Below are positions 46,497 to 57,432 of a stretch of DNA of 64,000 nt, one piece after another (the stretch's first letter is position 1; each line of letters opens with the position of its first letter). This stretch comes from Thelonectria olida (Eukaryota > Ascomycota > Sordariomycetes > Hypocreales > Nectriaceae). The translations under genes were made by a program, and so were the position numbers. The stretch lies in NCBI GenBank assembly GCA_020736575.1, contig JAGPYM010000050.1:62001-126000 (forward strand), given 5' to 3'. The notes beneath the pieces were generated by a model, which was not told the origin of the DNA, ran no database searches, and saw only the letters and a list, made by a program, of their open reading frames with translations.

Positions 46497-48520
46497 CTAA
46501 GACCTTCTGTTCAGGAGTCTCAATCCCTTCTTTACAATCTCTGCTTCCCGGGGGTGCCATGTCCGGAGGTTGTACATGGCAACAAAGACACCCATTACAG
46601 TCAAGACTCTCAATAGAGTCCTTACTCGCCATCTTCGGATCCCCTGTCTGGTGTATTTAATTTTCCAGTCACTCCAAACGGGAAACATACAACGCAACGT
46701 AAACCATATCTGTGAATAACTGTGTCCCTTGGTAAGCATGACTCCATTCGTGCACGGTGGAGGGATACACTTACGGGTATGAGGCCGAATTCCATCCGTC
46801 AGCTGATTTGTACCAGCTATTGCATTGAGCGTCATTCCAGACTGTCTTGTTCAAAGCTCTCTGAATGTCGACGTTGTAAGCCACCTCTGCCTCCTTTTTT
46901 ACCTCCACATAGGAAAAGGTTCCATTTAGGATTGGCTTGATGAAATTCAGAGCGTAGGATACCTGGTTCTCTGAGCATAGGATCACGCTTGAGTGTCCTG
47001 TTACCGTGTTCGGTCCGAACAATGTGAAGAAGTTTGGAAAGCCATCCATGGCAGTCCCAAGGTACATTTGCGGACCCCCACGCTCTTCAAAGACTGATTC
47101 CAGGCGTTGTCCTTTAGAACCAATTATCTCAACTGGGTGGAGCCATCGGGTGGTCTCGAAGCCGTTTGCAAGTACGATGACATCCGCCGAGATGGTAACA
47201 CTTTGGTCCTCGGTGCCAATGAGCTCTGATGGGTGAGTATGACAACCAGGTGACAGTCTCACGCCGTCTTCTTGGACGCTTTCCAATGCCAATGTTGTCA
47301 ACCTCACCTTCGGCGTATGCAGAGACGAAAGCCATCCGGAATCCCGAACTCGCCTCTTACACCCCACATCGTATTTAGGTGTCAACATGTCGTGATACTA
47401 ACTTTATGGTTAGCGCAACGTTGAGGTCAGCGAAGGAAGTATACGCCTTACCTTTGAGGGGGTAATCTGCTTTATATGTCGCAGGAGCTCGTCGGCATAC
47501 TTTGCTCTCTTTGCATTGCTGTAGTTGCTAGTGCCGAACAAGATAATGTCTTGCTCTATCGTAGCTGCGACACCAAGCCTGACGGTTGTCGCGAATCACG
47601 GGACGTTCTTAGGAAGCCATGACCCCCAGACCTTCCAACCTTCTTTCCCGAATGGTGGCTCTACTCGTCGCACCACCCACGGAGGCGAACGCATCAACTG
47701 CGTCACTGACTTCGCGCCGAGCTTCCCTGCCAACTCGGGGACAATCTGCGCCGCGGTGCAGCCAGTGCCAACCACGATCACGTCCTTGTCCTTCATTGAA
47801 ACATCATGGTTCCATCGCGCAGAGTGAAAGATATCGCCGCGAAAGTTATCAGCGCCAGGAATCTCCTCAGGCCACGCCTTGGGCTCGACGAGACCCCCAA
47901 CAGCACTGATGAGCACCTTGCATTTGATCTTCTCCTCCCGAACATAAACGGAAGCAATACCTTCTTCTCGTATTCTCTTCTCGCGGTTTGCCGCACTAAG
48001 GTCACCTTTCCCAGGCGCCAAATGTTGCACGGTAATGTCCCAGAGCTCCTCAAGAGGGTCCCAGCGGCAAACCGTGACTTCGGTATTGAACTGGATCTTG
48101 TCCACGATGCGATACCTTTCGGCGATGCTTTGAAGGTACTCTAATATTTCAAGGCCGCTTGGGAAGAAACTTGACCAATTCGGATTTTGGCAGAAGGAGT
48201 ACGAGTAAAAGACGGCCGGCCTAGATGCATTCATAATCCATTACAGTTAGAACGGACAGATGTACTATTGGCTTTTGGGTTAAAGGTAATTGAACGTGTA
48301 CTCACACATCGCAGGCTACGCCTGGATATCGATTGATCCACCAGGTGCCTCCTAACCCTGAATGTCTCTCGAGCAAGCGGAATTGGTCGAATCCAAGCTT
48401 TTCCTTGAGCTGGCAGGCCATGGCGATTCCGGATTCTCCAGCACCCATGATAACCGCGGGATAATACACAGATGTCCCTGCATCATACCCCTTTGGGGTT
48501 TGGGCATTCATGAAAGACAT
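46497..48520 (-). pseudogene. Baeyer-Villiger/FMO monooxygenase with one in-frame stop
   Basis: Exons on the minus strand 48306-48520, 47452-48220, 46775-47397 and 46497-46719 give a 610-codon frame. Motifs are in order: FAD loop GAGESGIA, GGTWWINRYPGVACD, the BVMO-type fingerprint FRGDIFHSARWN, the NADPH loop GTGCTAAQ, LLTPKYDVGCKRR-like MLTPKYDVGCKRR, and VLANGFETT. A C-terminal hydrophobic segment (VLTVMGVFVAMY) may be a membrane anchor. All introns have GT donors. The only defect seen is TGA at 47596-47598 (codon 280), after LPKNVP and before FATTVRLGVAAT, inside an otherwise conserved region. Such enzymes oxygenate ketones to esters. It could be a recent null allele, a sequence error or a readthrough site. 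Confidence 0.8.
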
Positions 48521-49162
48521 GGTTGAGAATTGTCAACCGAAATTGGGACACACAGTTGAAAGGTTGAGGTCCGCGGGGATGGTGGGCGATATTATGGCAT
48601 TTTAGTGATCTTTATACCGGTTTCAATCACGCTCCGAGAGTGTCTTCAAAACCTCTAGAGGACCGAGGCATGATGCTCGGGCTTCGAGAACTGCGGGGAA
48701 CAAGACACGGGGAAATAGCCAGTTGTACTACTAGGTCCGCATGATCCTCATTTCATGACTCCGCAACCCTCCGGTTGTTTTGCTTCCCGTGTCATATTGA
48801 AGCATGGGGGGTGGTAGCGGTTAGATAGTGGTAAGATAAGGCCACGCGTGTGAGGGGATTCCAAGTGACCTTCATAGTGTGGGGCACGGAACCAAAACTG
48901 AGGCAACACGACATCACACCATATTTTTGAGGGTTATGTATTGAGGGCCGGGGGCAACAGGCTGCGGGGTGGTGTGGTTGCGTAATTCATTATCATACAC
49001 CTTTGCCCCTTCCAGATGGCCTTGGGAAGATTGTGTATTACCGCGGAGAGTTTGGGAAACATGTGGCCATGTTCAAAACAAGCAGAAAATTCACCGCATT
49101 TCATCAATATTTCAGATGGAATCGACTTTAGATGTAGTTGTGAAAGATTCACTAATGAAAAC
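48521..49162. other. Intergenic, nothing recognised
   Basis: Contains the promoter of the monooxygenase locus and the 3' flank of the next regulator. The frames are short and overlapping. Confidence 0.4.
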
Positions 49163-50888
49163 TCATATCATACTGAAGCTGATGCTCTGATTCTCCATGA
49201 CAAACTCAAGCCCTCGGGGACCGTAAGCGCGAGGGTTGCAGTTATTCCATAGTAACTCCAGTATTTCAATCCCTCGCTTCATACCACGAGTCCTGAAATT
49301 GGAGCGTGAAAACCCTTCTCGGACCAGGTCACGCTGCTTTTCTGACCTGCAACAGGAGCCGATGATGATCGCCGGCCACAGCATTGTCGTCCCAAGAGAT
49401 GAAGAGCCCGAAGTGAGTGAAATCAGAAGTGGCAACGACATTGCCACTCGCGCCTCTACATCAGCAAGTACTATGGGATTGAGAAAGAGTGAATCGTAGA
49501 ATGAAGAGCGGAGAAATATCAATAGGGCATTCTGATAGACCAAAGCTGCTGCGGCTCGCTCAGGATTAAGGTCAAGCTCGGAAGCTGATATTTGAGAGTA
49601 ATGCCAGAGGCAGATTCGATCTTCCAATTGCCAGTATCCGTTTTGTAATTCTGCCGGGCAGTCCTTGCCCTGGTCTGCTTGTCGTCTCTGGGCGAGGGCA
49701 GAAATATCAGGAATTATTTCGAAAAGTCCGTGTCCAAACCCAAGGAGCGTGCCGTAAGTTTTGCATTGACTGAGAAACTCCAAGGAGCTGAGAAACGGGT
49801 CCAGAATCACCGTTCGCCTGTCGCGCGTGCCAGTTGGAGTTACGCCGGCGACTAATGCTAGGTAAGCATATAGCTCAACCAAGAAACCCCAGAGATGGAG
49901 ACTGTCTGCGTTGAAGTGGTTGAGTGAGTCGGTGAATAGGGATACTATCAACTGACGGCATGCTGCTAAATGTGTAAAGAATGTGCCATTCACATCCCCG
50001 GAGACGCTCTAAACGACCAGTTAGCGAGGAGCCATTCAAATAATTGAAGACGAGTCTCGGGTGACTTGCCTCGAACAAGCACAGAAATAAGGATATCAGC
50101 AGCAAACGGAGGCTCTCGTTCCTGTCTGAGGGAGGAGTTCTAGACAGAGAGTGCCGGAGGCCACTGATGACCCCCGAATAGTACGACCAAGTCTCCAATG
50201 CTAGACTCGGAGCGACCGAGTCATCGTGACAAAGATGAGCGCCACCAAGGCATAGGACGACATTCATAACCGAGTCATCAGTGTAGGCAAGAGGTAAAAT
50301 GCATTGTAAGAATGGGTTGGTGTTCTGTGATGGCATAGCGGCCAGCATTGGTGCAGTGCATGCAACATAATAAGAGACTATCTGCTGAGCCCCATCGGAC
50401 AGCTGTGATAGCTTGGAATGGCTCAGAGCATGACGCAAGGGCGCAACTGGGCTGCCCGCCTCGCATCCAGCACCTGAAGAATTGGGTCGGGGTCGGGGTC
50501 TGTCGCCTTGGACTGGACATGCCTTGGGTTGACTGGCAGACGGGGCGAGGTGACTCTGAGTCAAGCTCAGAGCAGGGGGCAGCCCGTGGTCACTGGCCTC
50601 GGGGTCGATGGGGCGTTCTTCATTGCAATCAATAGTAGTAGATGCCCGTTCAAACTCCAGAGCTTCTCCGCTCCTGATGGGCGGTCGCGTAGATAAGACT
50701 TGCGACTCGACCGAGCCGCTCGGCCAAACACAGTCTCGATGGTTCTGAGAACAGGCGGCGCAGAGGGGCCGTGCCTCGTCGCACTTCTTCCGACGCACAC
50801 GGCATGTGAGACACCCAGATTTGGAGCGAGGGTAATGGCGGCGCGGTCGTCGAGGGAACGGGGCGGACCGGGAGGGTTGAGACGACAT
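49163..50888 (-). CDS. Zn2Cys6 transcription factor with fungal_trans_2-like region
   Basis: Two exons on the minus strand (50070-50888 and 49163-50008), spliced to 554 residues. The 61-nt intron starts with GC (GCAAGT) and ends TTTAG, phase 0. The frame is open upstream to 51095, but ATG 50888 (MSSQPSRSAP) is nearer the domain. The cluster uses Cys26, 29, 36, 43, 46 and 53 (CLTCRVRRKKC, CAACSQNHRDC). The body (LAACRQLIVSLF, LHLWGFLVELYAYLALVAG) matches the helical C-terminal half common to this family. It is divergent from the Rid-amine oxidase gene with 655 bp between start codons, so it is the best candidate for that gene's regulator. Confidence 0.88.
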
Positions 50889-51543
50889 GACGGCTACAGT
50901 GGGCTCATCAGTTGATTCCCTCGGCCAGGAAGGTCGTCGTGTCCGAAATTGAGCAAATGGGAACAGGGAGGTGAGGGCGTACCGAGGAGCATGGGATTGG
51001 TCCCCGTTGACTATGAGCAGGTTGAAGTTGAAGTTGGAGGATCTGTTTGCGGGGTGCAGATAATACGCTACCGCACATACATATCTCGTATCCATCCCCC
51101 CCTGTGTATTTTAGACGCGGAGGCGGGGCTCAACGATCCGCTGCAGCATAACTGCCGACGTTAAGATAAGCGTTTCGATAAGCCCCACCAGGCTCTAAAT
51201 ATACTACTACGTAGACTATAGGCTTTATTTACCGGATCATGACATCGTTCCTCGGCACCCACCATTCCGCGTAGATACCATCGTTGATATCTAGACTACC
51301 GAAACATGCGGTGTAGTTTTTAGACTTCGGGTTTGCAGCGCGCAGGGCCGCAATCAGCGGATATCGTGGCAAGTTTGGGTGGTGCAGGATGAGATAAGGA
51401 ACGGAAAGAAGAGGCATAAAAACTCGACAAGGGAGCCCGGCATGGAAGTATTGAATCGCATAGCTTAGGGACAAATCTTTCAATCGCACTTACTCAACTA
51501 AAACAAATTTCTCGCAACATCATTCTATCAGAAGTCAGAAAAA
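50889..51543. promoter_or_regulatory. Divergent promoter region of regulator and Rid-amine oxidase
   Basis: 655 bp between the two start codons. I could not verify a specific palindromic or everted CGG pair by eye. The arrangement implies shared control. Confidence 0.45.
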
Positions 51544-53461
51544 ATGTCTGAAGTCAGGCATACATCTCCCTTTGCCTCCGAGGCGTTTCCGTCCCAAGGA
51601 TACCCTCAAGTCACCATCTCGCCAAGTCACTCAAGAATTGTGACAACCTCTGGCCAGATAGGAATCGACACCTCGGGACAAATTGCCACTTTGTACGAAG
51701 ACCAAGTCCAACTCTCGTTCCAAAATCTGGCCGCCGCAGTAATTAGTGCCGGTGCCCGGCTCGAGGATGTCATGAAGGTGACGACTTACGTCGTTGATTA
51801 CGACCCTTCAAAGGCCACTGTCATCGCGGAGGTAGCAGCTGCTACTTTCGGTGCAAGAATCCCGGCAAACTCAATGATTGGAGTGGCCAAATTGTTCAGG
51901 CCTGAGGTTCTATTCGAGGTCGACGCCACTGCCATCATTGCAGAAGAGCCTAGCTTGTCACCTCCTTCCGCTCCAAGCAAGCCCGTCGATGTCGCCATTG
52001 TTGGAGCCGGGATGAGTGGAGTCCAGGCTGCATACGAATGCCACAAAGCCGGCCTCTCATACGTACTACTTGAGGCCAATGATCGCATTGGAGGCAGGGC
52101 CCGAAGCGAGGCTGCCTCCAACTCTGGAAGCGGAGTAGTTGACGTGGGTGCGGCTTGGATCAACGACACCAATCAATCAGAAATTTACAAATTGAGCAAG
52201 GATTTGGGTTTGGATCTCATCGTCCAGCGGGCAGAGGGGATTGAAATCTGGGAAATTGAAGAGGGAAAGCCATTCACCGCACCATATGGCAGGATTCCGG
52301 TTGGTATCCCCCAAATCCCATATAGGTGCGCAACTTGAACCTGACCGAACTTCTGCTCAGATTACAGAGGCTCAGGCTCCTCATCTGGAAAGAGTCTTTG
52401 GTGCTCTGGCCGAGATTGACCCCTCGGATGACAAAGTCGCTGCGGACATTGATTCAATCACATTTTCCCAGTACATCGATCGCATTTCAGATGATGCAGT
52501 TATTCGAGACATGGCCAAGATGATTTCTAGGGCGCTTATAGGCATCGAGGCAGACGTTGTCAGCGCGCTGTGGCTTATCAACTTCATCAAAGGGGGTACC
52601 GGCATTGAGAATTTGATCTCTGATCTCAAGCATGGTGCTCAATACCAGCGAATCCGGCAAGGTAAGTCAAGCCACATCTCAAGATATAGGATACTGGGTT
52701 CCCGCTGCTAATCCAATTCAGGCATGTCATCGTTTCCTAGGCGCCTAGCAGAGCGATTGCGCCCAGGCTCGGTCCATTTGTCCACCCCGGTCACAGCGGT
52801 CACCCAATCTTCCTTGGGCATCTGCTCGGTGGAGACCTTCTCCGGGCTCACTTTCACGAGCAAGAAGGTGATTCTGTCAGCTCCCACGCCTGTTTATCAC
52901 AAAATCCAGTTCGATCCTCCATTGCCCCCGCCAAAGTTGCTTTTGTCCAACAGCACCCTCAACGGATGCTACTCCAAACTCATCTTCGTGTTCTCCACGC
53001 CGTGGTGGCGGGAAAACAACCTGTCTGGTATTATGAACACAACTGTGGGCCCGATTTCCTTTACACGAGACACCTGTTCTGAGAAAGATGAGCAATACTC
53101 GCTCACTGGATTTCTCGTCGCCGACATCGGCCACAAGTGGTCTCTCAAGAGCAAGGAAGAACGGAAAAGGTTGGGATGGGAACAGCTCAAGAGGATGTAT
53201 GGCGTTGTTGTCAGCTCAATTCCCGAGCCCATCAACATCCTCGAGAAGGAATGGATCAAGGATCCGTGGGTGATGGGTGGATCGTGCCCTGGCATGCCGG
53301 TTGGCGTTATCACCAGCGAGGTTGGCCGATCTCTCATTACTCCTCACCAGAACATCCATTTTGTTGGGTCTGAGACAAGCGCTGAGTGGACTGGTTTTAT
53401 TGAGGGTGCACTCCGCTCAGGCCGTCGCGGGGCCAACGAGGTCATCGCAGCGCTCAAGTAA
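51544..53461 (+). CDS. Rid-domain/flavin amine oxidase fusion protein
   Basis: Exons 51544-52299, 52361-52661 and 52722-53461 splice to 598 residues. Residues ~15-133 are a YjgF/YER057c/UK114 (Rid, RutC-like) domain (VTTSGQIGIDTSGQI, NLAAAVISAGARLEDVMKVTTY, VLFEVDATAIIAE). Residues 134-147 are a Pro/Ser linker. From 148 a flavin amine oxidase follows: GAGMSG (154-159), Glu177, RIGGR, GAAWIND, the conserved Lys413 (YHKIQF) and the FAD-binding end HFVGSETSAEW. Amine oxidases make imines, and active Rid proteins hydrolyse imines or enamines to carbonyl and ammonia, so the fusion joins successive steps (inference). The Rid position usually Arg is Asn109 (PANSMIGV), so deaminase activity is doubtful. 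The first intron has a GTTGGT donor; without it the frame breaks at a TGA after 52335. No targeting signal is seen. Confidence 0.9.
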
Positions 53462-54914
53462 CAATAGGTGGACCAAGTATTTTCTTTTTTAGGATTAACT
53501 ATCGAGTTTTTATTGCTTTCATCTCTCATACTTGTTTGCATGTGCACATTTGAGAGCGAGTGGGTGTTCCTAGCGGCCCTATTCGTCCTCCCTGCTACAC
53601 TCAGTTCTGAGACTTTCTAACTAGAGGACGCCTATGTTGTTTATCTAAAACTGAGGAGTCACTTAAATATGTAAATCTCGCTATTGATTAGCCATATTGT
53701 TGGTTTAAGCTCTGGAGTAGTTGAATTCGAGTCAGTCATCGAATATTATGCTTGTATTTGCATCGCTACGGCAGCGTTTCAATCCAGTTTATATACCGAG
53801 CCTGACCCAACCTCTCACAACTAATGTAAAAGTCGGCTAACGTGTGCTCGCGTACGGGAGTTTCCCGAATGTCCAGGCCTTATGCAAACAGAGTTCTGAC
53901 TCTCTGGGAGAAGGTCCTTAAAGAGCCGTGGATCCACTTGACGATACACAGACAAGAGCCCGAGCCCGGGAGATGGTGTGCTAGGGTGGTCTGTGGACCA
54001 AGTCGTTGTGCCCCAGCTGCGCCAGTCGATCCAGCACAGCACCCACGACTCCAGTGGTTGGCGGTGTGTTCCTGGACGCACTGCTTCATGGCATCCTCGA
54101 GCTTGTTGGCCTTGGAGAGGGTAGAGCGGCAGGGAATGACGGTGATGGTCTTGTCCGCTCTCGCCGTTGACCAGCGGAATCGTCCAAAGAATGGACACGC
54201 GAAGAATAGGAATGCGGCGTGCGGCGGCCAGCACAGAGCCATAATAGGTGCCTATCCCAGTCTTGGCTTGCTGTTCTCCGCCACACTGCGCGTCCGCTTG
54301 GGTTGACCGACCTAGTAACCTTGTTTAGGCATAATCGAATAGAGAGTATTTTAATCTTTGCTCGGTAGTTGATTCGGGTGATGTTCAGAACATGGGACCC
54401 GTCCGGCCGCCGCGGGTGCCCGGTGATCAGTGAACGCGGAGGCCGTTATATTAAAGTCTTAATAGAGTTCAAGCTGCAATCACCTCGGACTCAGGGCTCT
54501 TAGAGTTGCAAAGGCCATGGCATAAACTCTAACGCTCTAGTCCTCTGCAGCATTGTTGATCTTCTCTCAAGTTGGGGTCTTTCATCAAGGAAGGAGGCGT
54601 TAAAATGTTCTCGGACCCCACATAGAAGACGACGGAAGCCGGCAGCAAGTCATTGTGGCAACACATGAGATGCTTCAACCAGCCTCCGAGGATCCCGGAC
54701 TTCCAGCTCATTCAAACATGGCTAACTTCATGGTTTCGGTGATTCCAGGGTTAAGTCTTCATTAGGGCGGAGAGCATGGGTACCATGCAACCCAACATCA
54801 CATCCCAAGATGATGACTATATATTGCAGCACTGAATCCCTCTCCCACAAGCTTCAGACCAAAGACATTCTACCTACAAGCTTCATTTACATCCAGTCTC
54901 GTCCTATATACACT
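53462..54914. other. Intergenic between tandem amine oxidase genes
   Basis: About 1.45 kb. Overlapping frames at 53821-54306 on both strands (one minus frame starts hydrophobic and is Cys-containing) have no recognised family and no agreed strand. I do not call a gene. The right end holds the promoter of the second amine oxidase gene. Confidence 0.4.
54818..54825 (+). promoter_or_regulatory. TATA-like box
   Basis: TATATATT lies 90-97 bp before the chosen start codon at 54915. Confidence 0.35.
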
Positions 54915-56465
54915 ATGGTTGCCATTTCCCAAGCCGTTGAGGTCCTCATCGTCGGCGCTGGCCTCAGTGGCCTCCGTGCAGCAACGGACATCCACGAAGC
55001 TGGATTGTCTTATGTTGTCCTGGAAGCCATGGACCGTGTCGGAGGCAAGACCCTCTCGGTTCCTTCGTCTTCTAACAACTCCGCCCCGCTCGATTTGGGT
55101 GCCGCATGGATCAACAATAGCACCCAGTCTGAAATATTCGCCTTATCGAAAAAATTTGGGTTTGATCTCATAGTGCAGAGGACCGAAGGGAATTCTTTGT
55201 TCCAAACCGCTGAAGGGGATGTCTCATCTAACCCCTTTAATATACCTTTTCCGGTAAGCCCACCGGGGAATAGCTGTCAGTTCGACGTTTCTGGACATCG
55301 CTTGCTAATATAAGTCTACAGGCTTCTGACGACCAGCTGGCCGAGGTTCAGCAGCTTATCGATATCATTAATAAATATGTCGAGCGCTCTGACCTTGAAA
55401 CCCCGCACCTTGGTCCGGATGCGGAAGAATTGGATGCATTGACCGCTTTGGAATTTGTGAAGGAGAACCTTGGAACTGATGTGACTGAATTGGCAATCAC
55501 AGGCTTCGTTCGAGCTATCCTTGGAGTTGAGGCGGACGAACTCAGCGCGTTATACTTGGTGGATTACATCAAGAGCGGTACTGGACTGGCCAATCTCGCC
55601 GCCGACACTGCTGATGGTGGCCAATATCTCAGAAACCGACAAGGCAAGACTGACGCTCTGATTTCCTATTGTGGAGCTGTTGTCCAAATGAAGGCTGGAA
55701 CGTTGACTAACCACTCGCTCGACAGGAAACCAACAATTCTCTATCAACCTCGCTAAGCAGCTGAAACGTAAGAGTGTCAAGCTCTCTACGGCTGTCACCA
55801 AAATTACTCAGACTGATGATGGCTGTATTGTTGAGACCAACAAGGGAACCCGATACTCGGCTAAAAAGGTCATCATCTCGGTACCCACATCGTTTTACTC
55901 TTCCATTGAGTTCGTGCCCGAGCTGCCAGACGCGAAGAAGGAGCTTGGCGAGACAACAAAGTTGGGCTACTGGTCGAAGACAATTCTTGTGTTCGAGGAG
56001 CCTTGGTGGCGCGCAGCGAACCTCTCTGGTGCCTTCTTGTCGGTGAATGGACCTATCATCTTCACCCGCGATACTAGCGTCGAGGAGGATGATCAGTACA
56101 GTATTACAACTATTCAGATTGGCCAACCTGGCCGTGACTGGTCAGAGCTGGATGCAGAGGACAGGAGACAGGCTGTTCTGGAGCAATTCCGCACTGCCTT
56201 TGGCACTGTGGTCAATGATATCCCCGAACCTATCAACATTATCGAAAAGGAATGGTCAAAGGACCCATGGGCATTGGGCGCACCTAGCCCTGTTATGGTG
56301 CCTGGTATCATGACAAAGGATGCCGGAAAATCGATCCGCGATCCAGTTGGAAATCTCCATTTCATTGGTACAGAGACGTCGCATGTTTGGAAGGGGTATT
56401 TGGAAGGTGCCGTCCGATCTGGAGTCAGGGGCGCCAACGAGGTTATCACGGCACTTGAAGACTAG
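54915..56465 (+). CDS. Flavin amine oxidase, tandem paralogue without Rid domain
   Basis: Exons 54915-55253, 55322-55643 and 55726-56465 splice to 466 residues. It aligns by eye along its length with the amine oxidase half of the upstream fusion (DLGAAWINNSTQSEI, GVEADELSALYLVDYIKSGTG, NDIPEPINIIEKEW, GTETSHVWKGYLEGAVRSG). ATG 54915 immediately precedes the FAD loop (LIVGAGLSG), so no Rid domain fits upstream. The position of the MAO-family conserved Lys (Lys413 in the neighbour) is Ser280 here (FYSSIEF), and RxGGR is RVGGK, so activity or specificity may differ. The second intron begins with GC (GCAAGA), whereas the homologous intron in the neighbour begins with GT. Confidence 0.9.
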
Positions 56466-57432
56466 AACTGGTTACTGAGGTCTGAAGACTAAGTGGGTTA
56501 CTATGGCAATAGTCCAACGGTGCTTCATGCGAGACGTTATCAGACACCATCGAGCAATCAGGTAAATAAGCACGTGGCGTTGGGAGTCAGTATTGATGCG
56601 AGGGAGAATAGACAAGGCGGTCGAGTTAAGGGGGGGGTCTAGGGCTTTAACAGCCGCGAGGGAGGCTAGTTAAAGGAGAGGGAGATTTTTCAGGATTTTT
56701 CTAGAGGGAGACAGGATCATTGACATCACCGGCTTCAACAGTGGGATAGACCGAGACCTCCCGTATCAGCTAGCCAGTCGAGACTTCTTTTCTTAGTTGT
56801 ATTTTTATTAAATTTCATGACAGTCACCTTACAACTTGACAGGTTCCTTCTATTTCTACTGAAATCGCCCTTTTCCTCCGAGCCCGATATCCGCAGTCTC
56901 CCAGTCTCCTGTACCCGCCCGGATCTTCCAGCTGCAACCACAAATTCAAGCCTTGCCACTTTCCGCAGCTAAGATCTAATAGATCAAAGGGTCTAATCAG
57001 ACGCTTTACTAGCTATCATGAAACAACTGGCCTGTCTGTCTCAATCGTGGTCATGTTACAAGCAGCCGCTGCTGACTCTGCTGAAGTCAGCGGACAGCCG
57101 CAGTTGCGATTGGCCCCTTGTCTCCTTAGGGGATAGCTACCTAGTTGGGTGTGGTCTCTCTCGTCCCTTGGGGTCGTTTCAGTATATCCAAACCCCCATT
57201 GGGCTAGCATAACGTACAGTAGTTTACCCTATACAAAATATCTCGCTATTGTGTTTCCACACAGAGTCGATTTGACTCTTAAGGAAGTACCATTTCTCTA
57301 TTAATTTAGCTTCACAAAACTGAGAAGAGCAAGTATTTACCACATAGCAAAGGATTGAGGGAACAGAGGAGAAAAACTCGTAAACAGTATTCAAAATAGC
57401 ACTTTTTCATTAGGTCGAGTTGCTTATGGGGA
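56466..57432. other. Convergent 3' intergenic region
   Basis: About 970 bp between the 3' ends of the amine oxidase (plus) and the ABC transporter (minus). No coding signal is recognised. Confidence 0.5.

Noticed and set aside
52300..52360. Frame break in the Rid-amine oxidase gene as evidence of a pseudogene
   Set aside because: A 61-nt intron with a GTTGGT donor, CTGAC branch site and CAG acceptor in phase 0 explains it completely.
53821..54306. Long overlapping frames on both strands between the amine oxidase genes
   Set aside because: Frames of similar length occur on both strands and no family features favour either. A minus frame with a hydrophobic start and several Cys could be a small secreted protein, but support is too thin.
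54810..54914. Upstream extension of the second amine oxidase, possibly a hidden Rid domain
   Set aside because: The 35 residues before ATG 54915 do not resemble a Rid domain and overlap the TATA-like element, so the paralogue truly lacks it.
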